Under the pieces are notes generated by a model. That model searched no databases. It was not told where the DNA came from and saw nothing but the letters and a program-made list of their open reading frames with translations. Below are positions 1 through 11,200 of a DNA stretch of 47,313 nucleotides, one piece after another; positions within the stretch are counted from its first letter, which is position 1; each line of letters opens with the position of its first letter. The DNA is from Rostrohypoxylon terebratum (Eukaryota > Ascomycota > Sordariomycetes > Xylariales > Hypoxylaceae): positions 1 to 47,313 of the forward strand of contig MU386009.1 in the NCBI GenBank assembly GCA_022497145.1. Direction: 5' to 3'. Made by a program: the position numbers and the translations under genes.

Positions 1-633
1 GATGTGTTCTGATCTCAACACATCAACCCGATCATTAGCCGTGATTGGTTAGGGTAAGTATCCACTTATTTGGTTTTTGAAGTTGGTTTGTGACAGGAGG
101 CTGATATTGATAAGATCAAAGGAACTCAACTATCGTAAAGTCTTGGCTGACCTCAGGAAGTGTAATTTATAATTGAAAACCCCAACCCTAGTGTAAGATT
201 GCGTAATAGGGCACCAATGGTAAGTCGTTCTGTCCAATAATGCTGACAGATCCGGAGTACATTGTTAGTTGCTATTCTCAGCATTTGGGTCGAGGCATGA
301 TTCGCTCGCTCTACGGCAGTTACAAATCATGTGAATATCTCAAGATCTCCTCGTAATCTGGAAGGACTTGTAGAAAAGACTTATAGGAACTATACATTTG
401 AATTATTATGGCTACTGTACGCTCTCACGTGTAAAGTAAGCGAGTCTCTTTCCCTTCTAGGCGTACACTAGCCATATCCTTTAGCTTCCACCCTCTTTCT
501 ATCAACGTTTGCAAATCTAGATTATTCCATGGTCCTGGCTGCCCTATTACTTAATGAACACCCACCACGATATGGGGCTTCCATATTTACAGGTATAATT
601 TCCCCACGGCCTTAACGTGTGCGCAGTTCAACA

Positions 634-1100
634 TAGTGTAAGGCAGTCATATATGAAGGTCTCCAAATAGTGCCACCGTCTACAATTGGTTTCCCTAGGA
701 AGGTTCCAGTGGGCGGCGATAGAGTATGTGGACAGTTCGTCCCTGAAGGAACTGATATATTCGTGAACCTCTGGCGTATGCTTCGTAATAAGGAAGTATT
801 CGGTAAAGACGCGAATGTATTCCGCCCCGAGAGATTCTAAAATTGCGATGAAAGCAAGATCCAACTGATGAAGAACATCGACTTGGCCTTTCCATACGGA
901 CGCTGGATATGTTCAGGGAAAACGCTAGCCTGGCTTGAGCTTAACAAAATCTTCACCGAGGTACGCTGCTCTGAGTAGTGAATAATGATTTCCTCGTTCA
1001 GCGGATTACTAGTCTTTGAATAATCATTTAGCTATTGAGAAATTTTGATTTCCAGAACGTACATCCCGAGAGCCCTTAGCGATGCAGGGGATACTTGGGC
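634..1100 (+). pseudogene. Decayed cytochrome P450, C-terminal part (pisatin-demethylase-like group)
   Basis: Reading from 655 to 960 in one frame gives the end of a P450: a helix-K-like EGLQIVPPS segment, a VCGQFVPEGTDIFVN-like strand, the PERF motif (ending at 837) and the haem-binding loop FPYGRWICSGK with the cysteine codon at 910-912. In-frame stops at 634-636 (just before the helix-K region) and 838-840 (directly after PERF) interrupt it. A GTACGC donor-like site follows the last good codon at 961; beyond it the expected tail is not clearly readable, so the right end is approximate. Upstream exons were not recognised. I infer a dead gene. The group assignment rests on the haem-loop wording (YGRW-C-GK-LAWLELNK) from memory of the family. 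An undetected intron removing a stop cannot explain both stops. Confidence 0.75.
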
Positions 1101-1400
1101 TTCTTAATAGACGATTTTGGGGTATGAGTTGTGAGAAAAAGCCACATATGAGTTGCAATGAAAATATTCAAAACAATACCAATATGGAAAAATAGCAATC
1201 TATGATATGCACTACATAGGTAAGGTAAGTACTTAGCATCCATGGATGTCTAGAGTTTTGTACTTGACTTACTATGGAGGCACCTACACACTGACCAGGG
1301 GATGTGGTCTGACCCCTATTCTACTTTCTTGGCATTCACTCCTTGTGCACGGGCAGTTTTCGAAAATAGGGGGTAATGTGGCGTGTTCGTTCTTTCTCCT

Positions 1401-2263
1401 CTATAATTGCGTCTGGCCTGGCCAGCTGCCACGCTGCATACACCATTCAACCAATGGCACGATCTCCGCCAATTCATCATCTCCCTGGGGAATCTCCCGT
1501 CTTCCCGAGTGCGTGTAGATCTTCCTGATGTACGGGTCGCAGAGCCCCGCAAGGTGGATGGAACTCGGAAACAGGGGATCATTCTCTCCCCATATGTGGA
1601 CAGTCGGTATTCTTATCTTCAACTCCAGAGGCATCTTGTTTAGGTTCAACCCGAAGCAATCATCAGAATTGAACACAGCCCGTCGCGCGTTCATCATATG
1701 AGCTGGTAACGGGCCAAGCCCTTGGTCGTGTTGTAGCGTTGCCTGCGATATTGCAGTTTCTGCCTCTTTCGAAACCAAAACCCCGATATCCTTTAGAACC
1801 TTGAGCGAGAGGCCTCCGCCGATGAAAATCGCGAATTTGAAGGCAGGCGGCAGCTCATGATCGTACCATTGCCGATATAAGAGGAAGCTAGCGACAAGGA
1901 CGGCGCCTTGAGAAAATGCGATCACGCCATCGTATGGTCCATTACTTTCTAATTTTGACGCTAGCCACTCGCAGGCCTTTTGAATATCTTTGGCTTCGTC
2001 CTTTCCATAAAACTTGAAATGGTGCGATTCAACCAACTGTGTTGGTGGATCAATTTTCAATAGGACTGAATCTGGTAAAGGGGCGTTGATAAAATCGAAT
2101 AAGAGACCTTTATTAGATTTCTGCAATCGTCTCAGTAGTGAATCTATATTCCTGGTCAGCAGCGGGATACTATGAGTATGCGAACCACAGTTACACACCT
2201 ACCTATGTCGGCCCTAAACTGCTCTTGATTTTGTCCCTTGTCATGAAGGCAGATGACTTTCAT
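1401..2263 (-). CDS. FSH1-family serine hydrolase, catalytic histidine apparently replaced
   Basis: Two exons on the minus strand, 2203..2263 and 1401..2143, with a 59-nt intron (donor GTAGGT, branch CTGAC, acceptor TATAG), give 267 residues, close to the usual size of FSH1 alpha/beta hydrolases. The N-terminus MKVICLHDKGQNQEQF matches the family opening, although the usual HG is HD. The nucleophile elbow is AFSQGA with Ser98, and the acid site is WGENDP with Asp209. The third catalytic position, normally the His of a GGHxxP motif, reads SGRREIP, so Arg236 stands where His is expected. Fungal FSH1 proteins are cytosolic esterases or thioesterases and often occur in secondary-metabolite clusters; the dead P450 next door fits a decayed cluster. 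The frame is intact, so it may still be expressed without hydrolase activity. Confidence 0.8.
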
Positions 2264-2684
2264 GATGCCACCGTTACTTGAGATAATATCAAATATCAAT
2301 CCCACTATTTTCCACTTCAGTTCCATTAGGTCTTTAGTCGAATTGCCAATGAAGCATTTTCTCTACATCGGATCTCCGTACCTCCCCCCGGAGGTCCGGC
2401 GTTGTGACATATTTTCTTACATAATCCGTAGTTAATAGCTGGGGAATATCTGACACCGTATGCAGCCCTTAAATCCCCTACAGGGATAGCACTATTTAGG
2501 GCACTCTTTTTAACAACACTTGAAGTATATTCGCGTCGATGGTCTCACTTAATCGCCTACTTGTTGCCTGTTGAAAGCAGAGGGTCTTTTGGAATGGTGA
2601 ACCCACTATATTCATGTGCTAAAATTCCAGCGCTGGAAAGCCCCTAAACCATCTCAGTAATTACAGGAAGCTTAGGTACCAACC
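2264..2684. other. Intergenic, no gene seen
   Basis: Lies between the start of the FSH1-like gene and the stop of the NLR-like gene. Only short frames without recognisable protein. The right edge carries a TAGGTACC-type motif cluster that runs into the stop of the NLR-like gene. Confidence 0.6.
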
Positions 2685-2701
2685 CTAGGTACCTAACCTA
2701 G
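2671..2701. repeat. TAGGTACC/CCTAGG motif cluster overlapping the NLR stop codon
   Basis: Three overlapping copies of a partly palindromic TAGGTACC/CCTAGGTACC motif. On the minus strand the cluster supplies the last codons and the TAG stop (2685-2687) of the NLR-like gene. The same motif recurs in other intergenic parts of the window. Confidence 0.6.
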
Positions 2702-5700
2702 TCATCTCCATCATTTCTCTGATCTCGTCATCCTGCGTCATTTCCATTGCTGTCAAACCCCTATTATCTGTTATGGACGTTTGGGCTCCGGCCCGTAATA
2801 GCAGTCGCACAATTCCCTTATGGTCTTTCCATGAAGTCAGGTGTAAAGGGGTATTTCCCTGTAGATCTTGTGCATTTGCATCAGCTCCATTTTTTAGGAG
2901 AAGCTCGACTTTCGCGAAAGCGATATCTATATCATCCACATCACGCTGTATGTCGCAATTCCCAACAACAGCATGTAAGGGCGTTACTTTAGCTAAACCT
3001 CGAGCCGTAACATCAAGGCCCTGGCTAATTAGGTAATCCAATATTTGGATTGATGCCACACCACGTGAAATCGAGGCGCAATGCAAGGGCGTCATCTCGA
3101 AGTCATCCTGAACATTGGCATTCGCTCCCTTATCCAGCAGCCATTTCAGCGCCGTGTATGCACCGGCATATGCCGCTAAATGAACAGGATACATCCCGTT
3201 ATTATCTCGTAAGTTGATATCAGATGAATCCACAATGAGTTGGATCAGGATGTGAGCTGAAGCATAGGGTGTCATGTTCAAAATGGCGTCGTGGAATGCT
3301 GCATGCCCTGTCGTAGACTTTATCTTTCTATTTGCATTATACTGGATCAGGACCCCTATGTGAGGTTCTTTCTGTTGGCGTACAGCAAGATGCAATGGTG
3401 TGTCTCCGTTGATGTCTTGAGAGTCCGGCGACAATCCCAATTCAAGCAGATAAGACAAAACAGAGGGGCTTGTATTCAAGGCTGCCCAGTGTAACAAAGT
3501 ACTATAGGATGGGCCGCTAGGAGTTTGTATCCAATCAAGAATATCTGGAGATTTCTTATACGACTGCAAGGTCTCCAGGAGTGCGCGGACGGAGTCGACA
3601 GTTCCGACACAACACATTCTATCTAGTTCTGGGCGTATTCGGCTTTCATTTATTTCGAAAGTGCTAAGATGGAGATTTGTCAGTGATAATAAATTATTCA
3701 TCAAATATGAAGAGTATGTATACCTACCGGGTGGCTATAGGATCTAGTCTGATCCTGAGTCCGATCGGATCTTCGAAATTCAGACGTTGACAGATGATTC
3801 GGAATATTCTGTCCCATTTGGAGAGTTTACTTTGCATATCGACTTGATTTTGTGATTCGTAATCAAGACTTTCATCGGCCTCCCTGGAGCGCAAGATCGA
3901 TATTGCCCTACTGCGATGCCAGGGGTGCGCATAGATTTCTCCAGAATGATCCAAGATCTTCTCCACAACCTTTTCGTTTCCTGACGATATAGCAGCGGCC
4001 AAAGGATCGTCTGAATCCGACACAGAATCTACTATCTCAGCGCCAAATTCGAGAAGCAGAGTCACAATCTCTAGATTGCCTAAGTAGCAAGCCATAAAAA
4101 GTGGTGTCTCGTTGGTTATATCCTTATCTTCCATTCTCGCCCCGTTCTCTAAGAGTACGCGAGTAACAGCGGCGTTGTCATTCCATACTGCTAGGTGTAT
4201 ATAATGACCAAATGATTGATGCCAGAAATCCATGTTTACTAAGCCTTTATTGCATAGCCACCTGAGAGATTGTGGCAGATTGGCCTCGACTGCAAGTTGT
4301 ACTGCATCAAAATCGTGGCCTACAGTATCTGCTGGATGGAGCCGATTGCGTAAGTGAATATACGTTTCGAAGTGTCCCCGGTTAGTAACAAATGGATTAA
4401 CACTACATATATCCACATCAGTAGTTCCTGATGTTTCAACGGCCCGAACATGATTAGACCAGTTCTCTTCTGCATATCTTAAGAAGAATTTTGCGTGGAA
4501 ATTAAAAACCTTTCGATGATCGAAGCTCCAATCAGATCTTCTAGCCAAGTTCCATATATCCTTTTGGCGAAGGTAATTTGTACAGGCCCGACTAAGTATT
4601 TTATGGCCATGTATCTCCAAAGCATCCATGTCTGGGATGCCGATAGAACACTCTTGTGGCTGAACAAGAAACTCCTTCACGGATTGGTGGATAAACTGGA
4701 TTGAATTGTTTTCTGCTATATCAGCATCAATCCGAGACATGTCGCCAGTAGTTTTGATTTCAACCAGGCCGCCACAGCGGCTTAAAATCCGCCTCTTCAT
4801 TATCTCATCACTCTGAATGAATGCCGATGATCCGTTTAACTCTTCTTGGGTTTCGAAGCTGCGATCATTGAGCACAACGACATGCCGAAATTCCCTCAAG
4901 CTCAATGGACGTTCCGCGGCGAGAATTATCGAAAGCATCATTCGTGACTCTGACAAGAATGATGGCTCAATTCTACTAATGAGCGTGGAGAATAATCCAT
5001 GGAGCTGGTTGGGAGTATCAATGATTGCTTTGATCTCTGACACAGTTGCACCCGTCGCAAGTGCTTTTTGAATTCTCTCAAGAACAAGCCTGACCCAAAG
5101 GAAGACGCCGTCGGCTCGAGAAAGTATTGATGACTTCAGGCTTGTGATTTCATTGTCGTAGTTAGATATTGACGGCATTGATTGCCAATGATCGTCAATA
5201 AACTTTACGATGTCGGGCCTGTTACGTTCCTGGAGGTTAAAACTCCCTGCAAGCTGATTGAAACTATACGGTTCTAAGCTCCTACATGAGAAACAAATCT
5301 GAATTAATCGGGTCCCGTCAGAGCTAGCGATTCTATTCAGAAAATCAGCGATAGATCTCAAACTAGTTGAGCCGTCTTCACATTCATCCAACCCATCAAC
5401 GAGAACCAGGACCTTGTTTTCTGTAGGCATGTCTAGGACTGCACTGAGAATCATTTCCTCTAAGATCTTCACAGTAAAGACATGTTGCGGGAAATCTTGG
5501 ATGGGCGATGGTTCGAGATCGTCACCAACTATTTGTTTCCGTAATATTTCCCACTCCGGCTGAAGTCTTTGGAAGAAACGGATATCTGCTCGGATTAATT
5601 GGAACAGAATCGATCGTAAAAACCCCACAAATGTCTTTTCAGTGGGGTTTCCGCGGCTGTTAAAGAAATGAGAGACCACAACCGACGACGGATTGTCGAT

Positions 5701-7140
5701 ATGTCTTCTGACATGGGTATTCACGGCATTCATCAGAACTGATTTGCCACTTCCTGGTTTACCCGTGACTGCGAAGAGACCATGTCCCTCTGTAACCCAT
5801 TTCGCAAAATCGCTACCTTCGACCCACAGCCACTGTAGTGTGTGTGAATGAGGCGTCCACGTATGATACGATACAGACAGAAAGGATGGGTCTTTGAGGA
5901 TCTTAAGCAGGCCTATTTCAGTCAGTTAAAACAATATAGGTACGATTTATCTATTGCCATTGAACGGGACGAACCTTCTCTCAGTCTTTTGGAATTTTCT
6001 GCGCAGAAATTAGTGTTTCATTGAGGATTAAACTGGCCAGATATTTGTACGCACCATATAATTCAACATCGTTCTTTGCCATCATGAACTCAGCTATTTT
6101 CCGACGCAGAGTCTCGCAAAGCATTCGATAAAAATCGTCTTCTGGCCCTTCAAATCTAACAAGATCTCGATGATTACGTGTTACTTGCATGTTCTCTGAT
6201 GTCTCAGAGTCGAACACTGCCGATTCACGCATCACAACCTAGGAAGAAAACGTCAGATGTTTTACGGATAATTAAAACCCCAGCTTAAGGTAACTCACAA
6301 TGCCACCAAGACCAGGAATATTGGGAAAACCATCAGGCATTGATTCGTAGAAATTCATGATTGATATGTCGTTTTTAATTCTCATGAATTGGGTATTCAT
6401 TATGTAGGTTTCGTCTGCTTCCGGCTGGAGGGCTGCCTTAATCTTAGGTGGCACAGAATAGTTTACCACTCTACCGAGTTCTGAAGCGATCGATGCCCTC
6501 TTCGTCTCCAGTAGATGGCTGCCTCGATGAGGCACCCCTAAGAAGACAATTAATCGAGTAGATGTTGTTATATTGCAATTACATTTGCGGTCTGAGCTCA
6601 GGATCAAGGCCTAGAGAAGTTAATGACTATTGTCCTTCGAATGAATTAAGTGATCCTGATACCTGTTTGATTACAAGGCCGCCGAGACTATGGCCTACCA
6701 AGACTATTGGCCTTCTTGACTATAAGGGATACCGTTAATCTCCTAGACATTAGATTATACTGGAAGAGACCATTACCTTCTGACCCAAACGGTGATTTCT
6801 CAAATGAAGCAGTAAGCTCTCAGCATGTTGTTGAACCCCCGATAAGCTACCACCTCCTTTTGATATATCCGCATTATAGCCAAATAGACCAATCCTAGCC
6901 TTTGGGAGCCACCTAGAAAGGTCCTTAGGCCAAAAGAACCCATTACTTTCCCACTGAAATGTCTTTGTTGGCGACCCATCCAATCCGTGGAGGATGAATA
7001 AACTGTTACATATCCCTCTTTTAGTAATGACCGCGTCATTGTGTAGGTAGTGTTATTATATACTCAAGTTCCGCAGTTGGAGGGTCGTAGATGATAGTGA
7101 GTCCGTATCTTCGAACACCATCACAACCTACGTTAGCCAT
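2685..7140 (-). CDS. NLR-like protein: lipase-like domain, NACHT NTPase, ankyrin repeats
   Basis: Eight exons, read downward: 7064..7140, 6777..7002, 6663..6719, 6299..6610, 6055..6238, 5975..5998, 3728..5912, 2685..3663. All joins keep phase and use 52-64-nt introns, giving 1347 residues. Residues 1-230 form a lipase-like alpha/beta hydrolase: MANVGCDGVRRYGLTIIYDPP opening with an LFILHGLDG motif and a GHSLGG elbow with Ser112, then LGVPHRGS. The NACHT NTPase follows, with P-loop GKPGSGKS at 344-351 and Walker B VLVLVDGLDEC around 461-471; FIHQSVKEFL is typical of this family. Ankyrin repeats fill roughly 880-1000 and 1040-1330. This is the architecture of fungal NLR/STAND proteins linked to heterokaryon incompatibility and non-self recognition; here that role is inferred from architecture. 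Start: the ATG at 7138-7140 directly precedes the family N-terminus. Divergent from the AAA+ gene, with 988 bp between. Confidence 0.88.
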
Positions 7141-8128
7141 CGTAATGTTCGGTATAGAGTACCTAGGTATAGTTCTATTGTTCCGTGTTATGGAGAAATA
7201 CAAAAATGACAAGCAAATTGTTAATGAAGTCTACTTCCGTGACAAATCCATCTAACGGCGAAGGTAAAACACTGCTACCTTATAGAAGGTACCTATTACA
7301 TGTGTATTTCTGCATGACGATGGCCATTTTGTAACTAGGTGCAAATCCTGCAGGTAAAAATTTTCACATGACGGGTAAGGCGTTCTTTTATCACTTAACT
7401 ATGTACTACCTACCCAACCAATAGGAGTAAGATATTCCGAACGCTGCCACTCTTGCCTGCCTACAGATGTTACAATACGGGCAGTGTAGTGGCTTGGGCA
7501 TTGCGACCGTACTGCCATGGCTTAGTCTAATTATCGGTAGGCTTTATGCATGGTAGACTTGTTTCGGCAGATCGAATTAGTCAATATAAGGGTCATGATA
7601 GATGGCGTAACAAGGAGCCTACCTAGTAGATATACCATCTATTCAATAGATTGGACTTAAATAAGAAGATTGATCACGTTGCATCTTGGCACGTCTATCA
7701 TGACGTGTTTTGACCAAACCCCATTCTTAAAAATTATAAGGAAGCCTCCAACTTTGATCGCATCCCGTTTCAATACTAGGTACTTTAATTCGAGTAGTAG
7801 CCTAGATCTTGCTTTTCCATAATTATACCTAACTAGGTACGTCAAAGTCATAATTACCATCGACTCAAAAGTTACTTTGTGCCTACCTAGGTTAGGTACC
7901 TAGGTACTCATCTAATAGATAGTTAATCAAATACCTACTCAGGTGGTGACATCTGACGATATTATGTCGACAGCTGCTTCTATTTCTATACGACCTCTCG
8001 GAATCATGCCTGAAGAGTGAGGTCTTCCATACGAGACGTTGAGATAAGTTTTATTTCTGGGTGCTGAGCTATTTTAACAATGTATTTTCTCAATTAGGCT
8101 CACCGAGTTAGACGCATCTGCTAAAGCC
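7141..8128. other. Divergent intergenic region of NLR-like and AAA+ genes
   Basis: AT-rich 988-bp region containing both 5' flanks. It carries a palindromic TAGGTACCTAGG cluster at 7883-7907 and several further TAGGTA copies. No coding frame with recognisable protein. A shared promoter is inferred from orientation only. Confidence 0.55.
7883..7907. repeat. Palindromic TAGGTACC motif cluster
   Basis: Contains CTACCTAGG, GTTAGGTACC and CCTAGGTAC in immediate succession, the densest example of the dispersed motif in this window. Its function is unknown. Confidence 0.6.
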
Positions 8129-10616
8129 ATGTCAAACACCCAAAAGGATAACCACCTAGGAATAAAGGAGACCGTCCAACGGTTCTATGACAACCAAGGC
8201 AATTCCGACTCCTCGCCAGTTTGGAATGAGTGTGCCTGGCCTATCCTGACGAACCCAAGAGATTACAAACACGAAAGCGCAGCTCTAGTGGTGTTTAATA
8301 GATTAATAAGCGAACTCGGACCATCCCGGAAAGAGTATCAAGTCTCTCATATCGTAATACAGAGTCCGCTGATTAGGGAGACCCTAGAATCAACTTTTGT
8401 CAGGTATGGACTTATGTATCATAGGGATAAGAGAGCACGTTCCGTTTGGCCACACAAAGCACTATTTTTCTCTCTCGGAAAAATAGCAGAAGTAGCTCGG
8501 AACTCATCAGATGAGCAGACTCGATCACATTGCTCTCTTCTTCAAAAAGAGATTGAGAAGGCATTACAGAATGTTCTCGAGGAACTAAGGGATTTGCAAA
8601 GATCCAAAGAAATCACATTCGAACTTCTTTGGACTCTTCTCCCGCAGGGGTCGGTTTACGCATCTGTAATGAAAGGCTTTTGGGGGGCATTCAGAGTCAA
8701 AGATTATGAATCTGACAGCAACAAAGGTACATTAACGAGCGAAATGATTTGTTTCGATGGCTTCAGTTACGGTACAGTCAAATTGGTAGAAGATGTCCCT
8801 TCGTTTTCAGGGCGTGTACCGACCAACGAGATACCACACCTATCTTATTGTGATCTGAGCTCAGAATATGGAGTCCGAGAATATCTACTAAAACGAGGAA
8901 GAAGGATACTCGAGTTCCAAGATGTTCATCATGCCTTGTATGATCCCACTGTTTCTGAGGCAATCCCGGGACAAAACGAGAAACGAGTTAATTCTCGAAC
9001 CGAGGCAAGAAATATCATCTCGCTATGTTTTCCACAACTAGCTAACTTATGTTTAAGTATATGAGTCCTCATCGAATCATAGTAGACTTTCATCTATATC
9101 AAAGAATGGACACCGAGACGGTGGTTGACCCTCTAAAGCCTACGTCGAAGACTAAAGGTCTGAATGCAGACAAGTTGAAAACAACAATGGAAGGTATTTG
9201 AATACCCCAATCCCAATCCAACAATCTCTAATGCTGAGATACTGCCAGACACGTCCAAGCTTCGTCATAATCGCCGTCTTACTATATTGGAGCAGGAAGA
9301 GAATCGCAAACAAGTACTTCAGAACGAGGAAAATCTTCTGTTGCTTGATCCACGACTAAAGGGATTCTCACTGACAGTTTCGCAATGGAGTTAGTATTAC
9401 TAGGGTCCATTATACTTTCATAGTTCTGACGCCTATTGTTATTAGTAACGTTTGACGTGGATCATATCCATCCGATCGATTTCGATCCATACATTCTACG
9501 CAATATTGTTCATAATAAAAGAACGAAAGACTTGCTTCAGACGTTGATTGAAAATCACCAGGACAATGGCTCCAGGTATGATGAATTTATTGAGGGGAAA
9601 GGTAAGGCACAAATAGTCCCGCAAAAGAGTAGAGAATTGAGGTTGGCTAATTGACTACCTACCTACTTACTAGGATCCTCACTTATTGTTCTTTTGACGG
9701 GAAAGCCTGGAACAGGGAAGACTTTGATGGCAGAAAGCAGTGAGTTTCAAATGACATAAATTAGAAATAGCCTAATAGTGTCAGTTGCCGATCATATCCG
9801 ACAACCACTCATAAGATTCAGTCATGGGGGAATAAATACTGTGCTCAATGCAGCCATCAGCAGGGGCATTATAATAGGCCCAGACATTGGGTTTTCAACC
9901 CTGTCATGGCTTGTTCAAGCAGCGGCGTGTTGGAAAGCTGTCATGCTATTTGATGGTACAATATTGCACTTCCTTTCTATAACGCCGCTAATAGTAATAT
10001 AGATGCGAACTTCGATGATGATGTATTCTTGTACGGTAAGAGAATGTTTCCGACACTTAATATCTCTAGACAGAAAATGAGAAGGCATGCCAACTAAAAT
10101 TTCTCCGTTAGCTTTCCTCCAACAAATTGAATACTTCAAAGGCAGGTAAAAGTGTTCCATTACTCTTTCGGCATATTATTGTTTAGTTGAAATGATCGAT
10201 GATCACTAACTAGGTATGTAATGATCTTAGGAATCGTAGTTGTGACGTCAAACTCGACACTATCAAACCATCCAGAGGTTCTGTCCCGAGCCAACATACA
10301 CATCAACTTCGACTCACTCACGGCCGAGATGCGAAAAGAGATATGGGGAATTTTCAACCTCAGGCTTCCGACGGACGTCGAGAAACTTCCCGACTCAGCT
10401 CTAGAGAAGTTGAGTACATGGAACATGGACGGCCGGCAGATTAGGAACGCCATGAACATGACAGTATCGTGGTGCCGAAAGAAGAAAGAACCCCTCAACC
10501 TAGAAACGGTCGAGGAAATCATACAGCTAACCTGCCCATCTGCTACGAAAGAAACTCCACCGCTAATGGCTTCGAACGATCTCATAAGCTGGGACGCGGA
10601 CGACGAACAGAAATAA
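8129..10616 (+). CDS. AAA+ ATPase of the fungal mitochondrial-AAA-like/DUF7025-type group
   Basis: Nine exons by hand: 8129..9004, 9058..9193, 9249..9389, 9446..9601, 9674..9739, 9785..9955, 10003..10035, 10085..10141, 10231..10616; total 673 residues. The N-terminal half contains the SFSGR and LKRGRR signatures I associate with DUF7025-type fungal AAA proteins, followed by RIIVDFHLYQRM and ENLLLLDPRLKGFSL. The core has Walker A GKPGTGKT at 446-453, SIADHIRQPL, a Walker B region VMLFDDANFDDDVFL, FLQQIEYFKG, and a C-terminal SRANIHINF to IWGIFNLRL stretch. Walker B reads DD where DE is usual, and a few residues are inserted. Two introns (9005-9057 and 10142-10230) need GC donors; for the first, GTTAAT at 8990 is an alternative. 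The 49-nt intron 10036-10084 avoids an otherwise necessary frameshift. The middle exons are least certain, and slow decay cannot be excluded. Substrate unknown. Confidence 0.72.
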
Positions 10617-11200
10617 ACTCGAACCCCTGATTCATGAGCAGGTTCCTGTGTTGGGAGGATCGCATTGTGGATTCCATAAACCATTGTCACCTTTCCTTTC
10701 GGGGGCATATTGTTTCGCGGCTCTCCTATTACGTATGACAAGGATCTGGGTAAGAAATTGGTGGGAATGACAGTCATTCAGGACTTTACAAAATCTGACG
10801 ATGTTACGACTTCGATAAATAGCGACGAGATCATTTCATTTCATAGTTTTAAATCTCCTTGAATGAAAAGCGAAAAAAAATCTTGGAATTTGCAGCTACT
10901 AGCACATGGTATCATTCTCCTTGCCGACTATGTTGCCTCTCGTGATGATCTCGGAGTGAAAACGACCTTCTCATAGGCCTATTAGGCATTAGTATGATGC
11001 TCAGCCTATAATATCTAAGACCCACTTACGCGGAGAGAAGCCCAGATGATCGCATGAGTATTCGCCTGCTTGAATATTCAGCCCAACCCCGTCGTCGCGT
11101 CTCTAGCTAGATATCTCCTCTCTTGATATCTCCCCTCTTGACATGCTTCTGAACATAACCCACGGACCCATCACTTAACCCGCCACCAAAGCCGCCGGAA
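10617..11200. other. Convergent intergenic region, no gene seen
   Basis: Lies between the 3' ends of the AAA+ gene and the SF3A2 gene. An open frame on the minus strand here is an antisense extension of the last AAA+ exon. No other structure recognised. Confidence 0.55.

Noticed and set aside
3664..3727. Separate ankyrin-only gene starting near 3704
   Set aside because: A phase-matched 64-nt intron joins it to the NACHT exon; family architecture supports one gene.
10080..10110. Apparent frameshift in the AAA+ gene
   Set aside because: A 49-nt intron (10036-10084) with a GTAAGA donor joins the frames without one, so a break is not needed.
10160..10777. 205-codon open frame on the minus strand
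   Set aside because: Antisense to the last exon of the AAA+ gene, whose plus-strand reading has clear family motifs.
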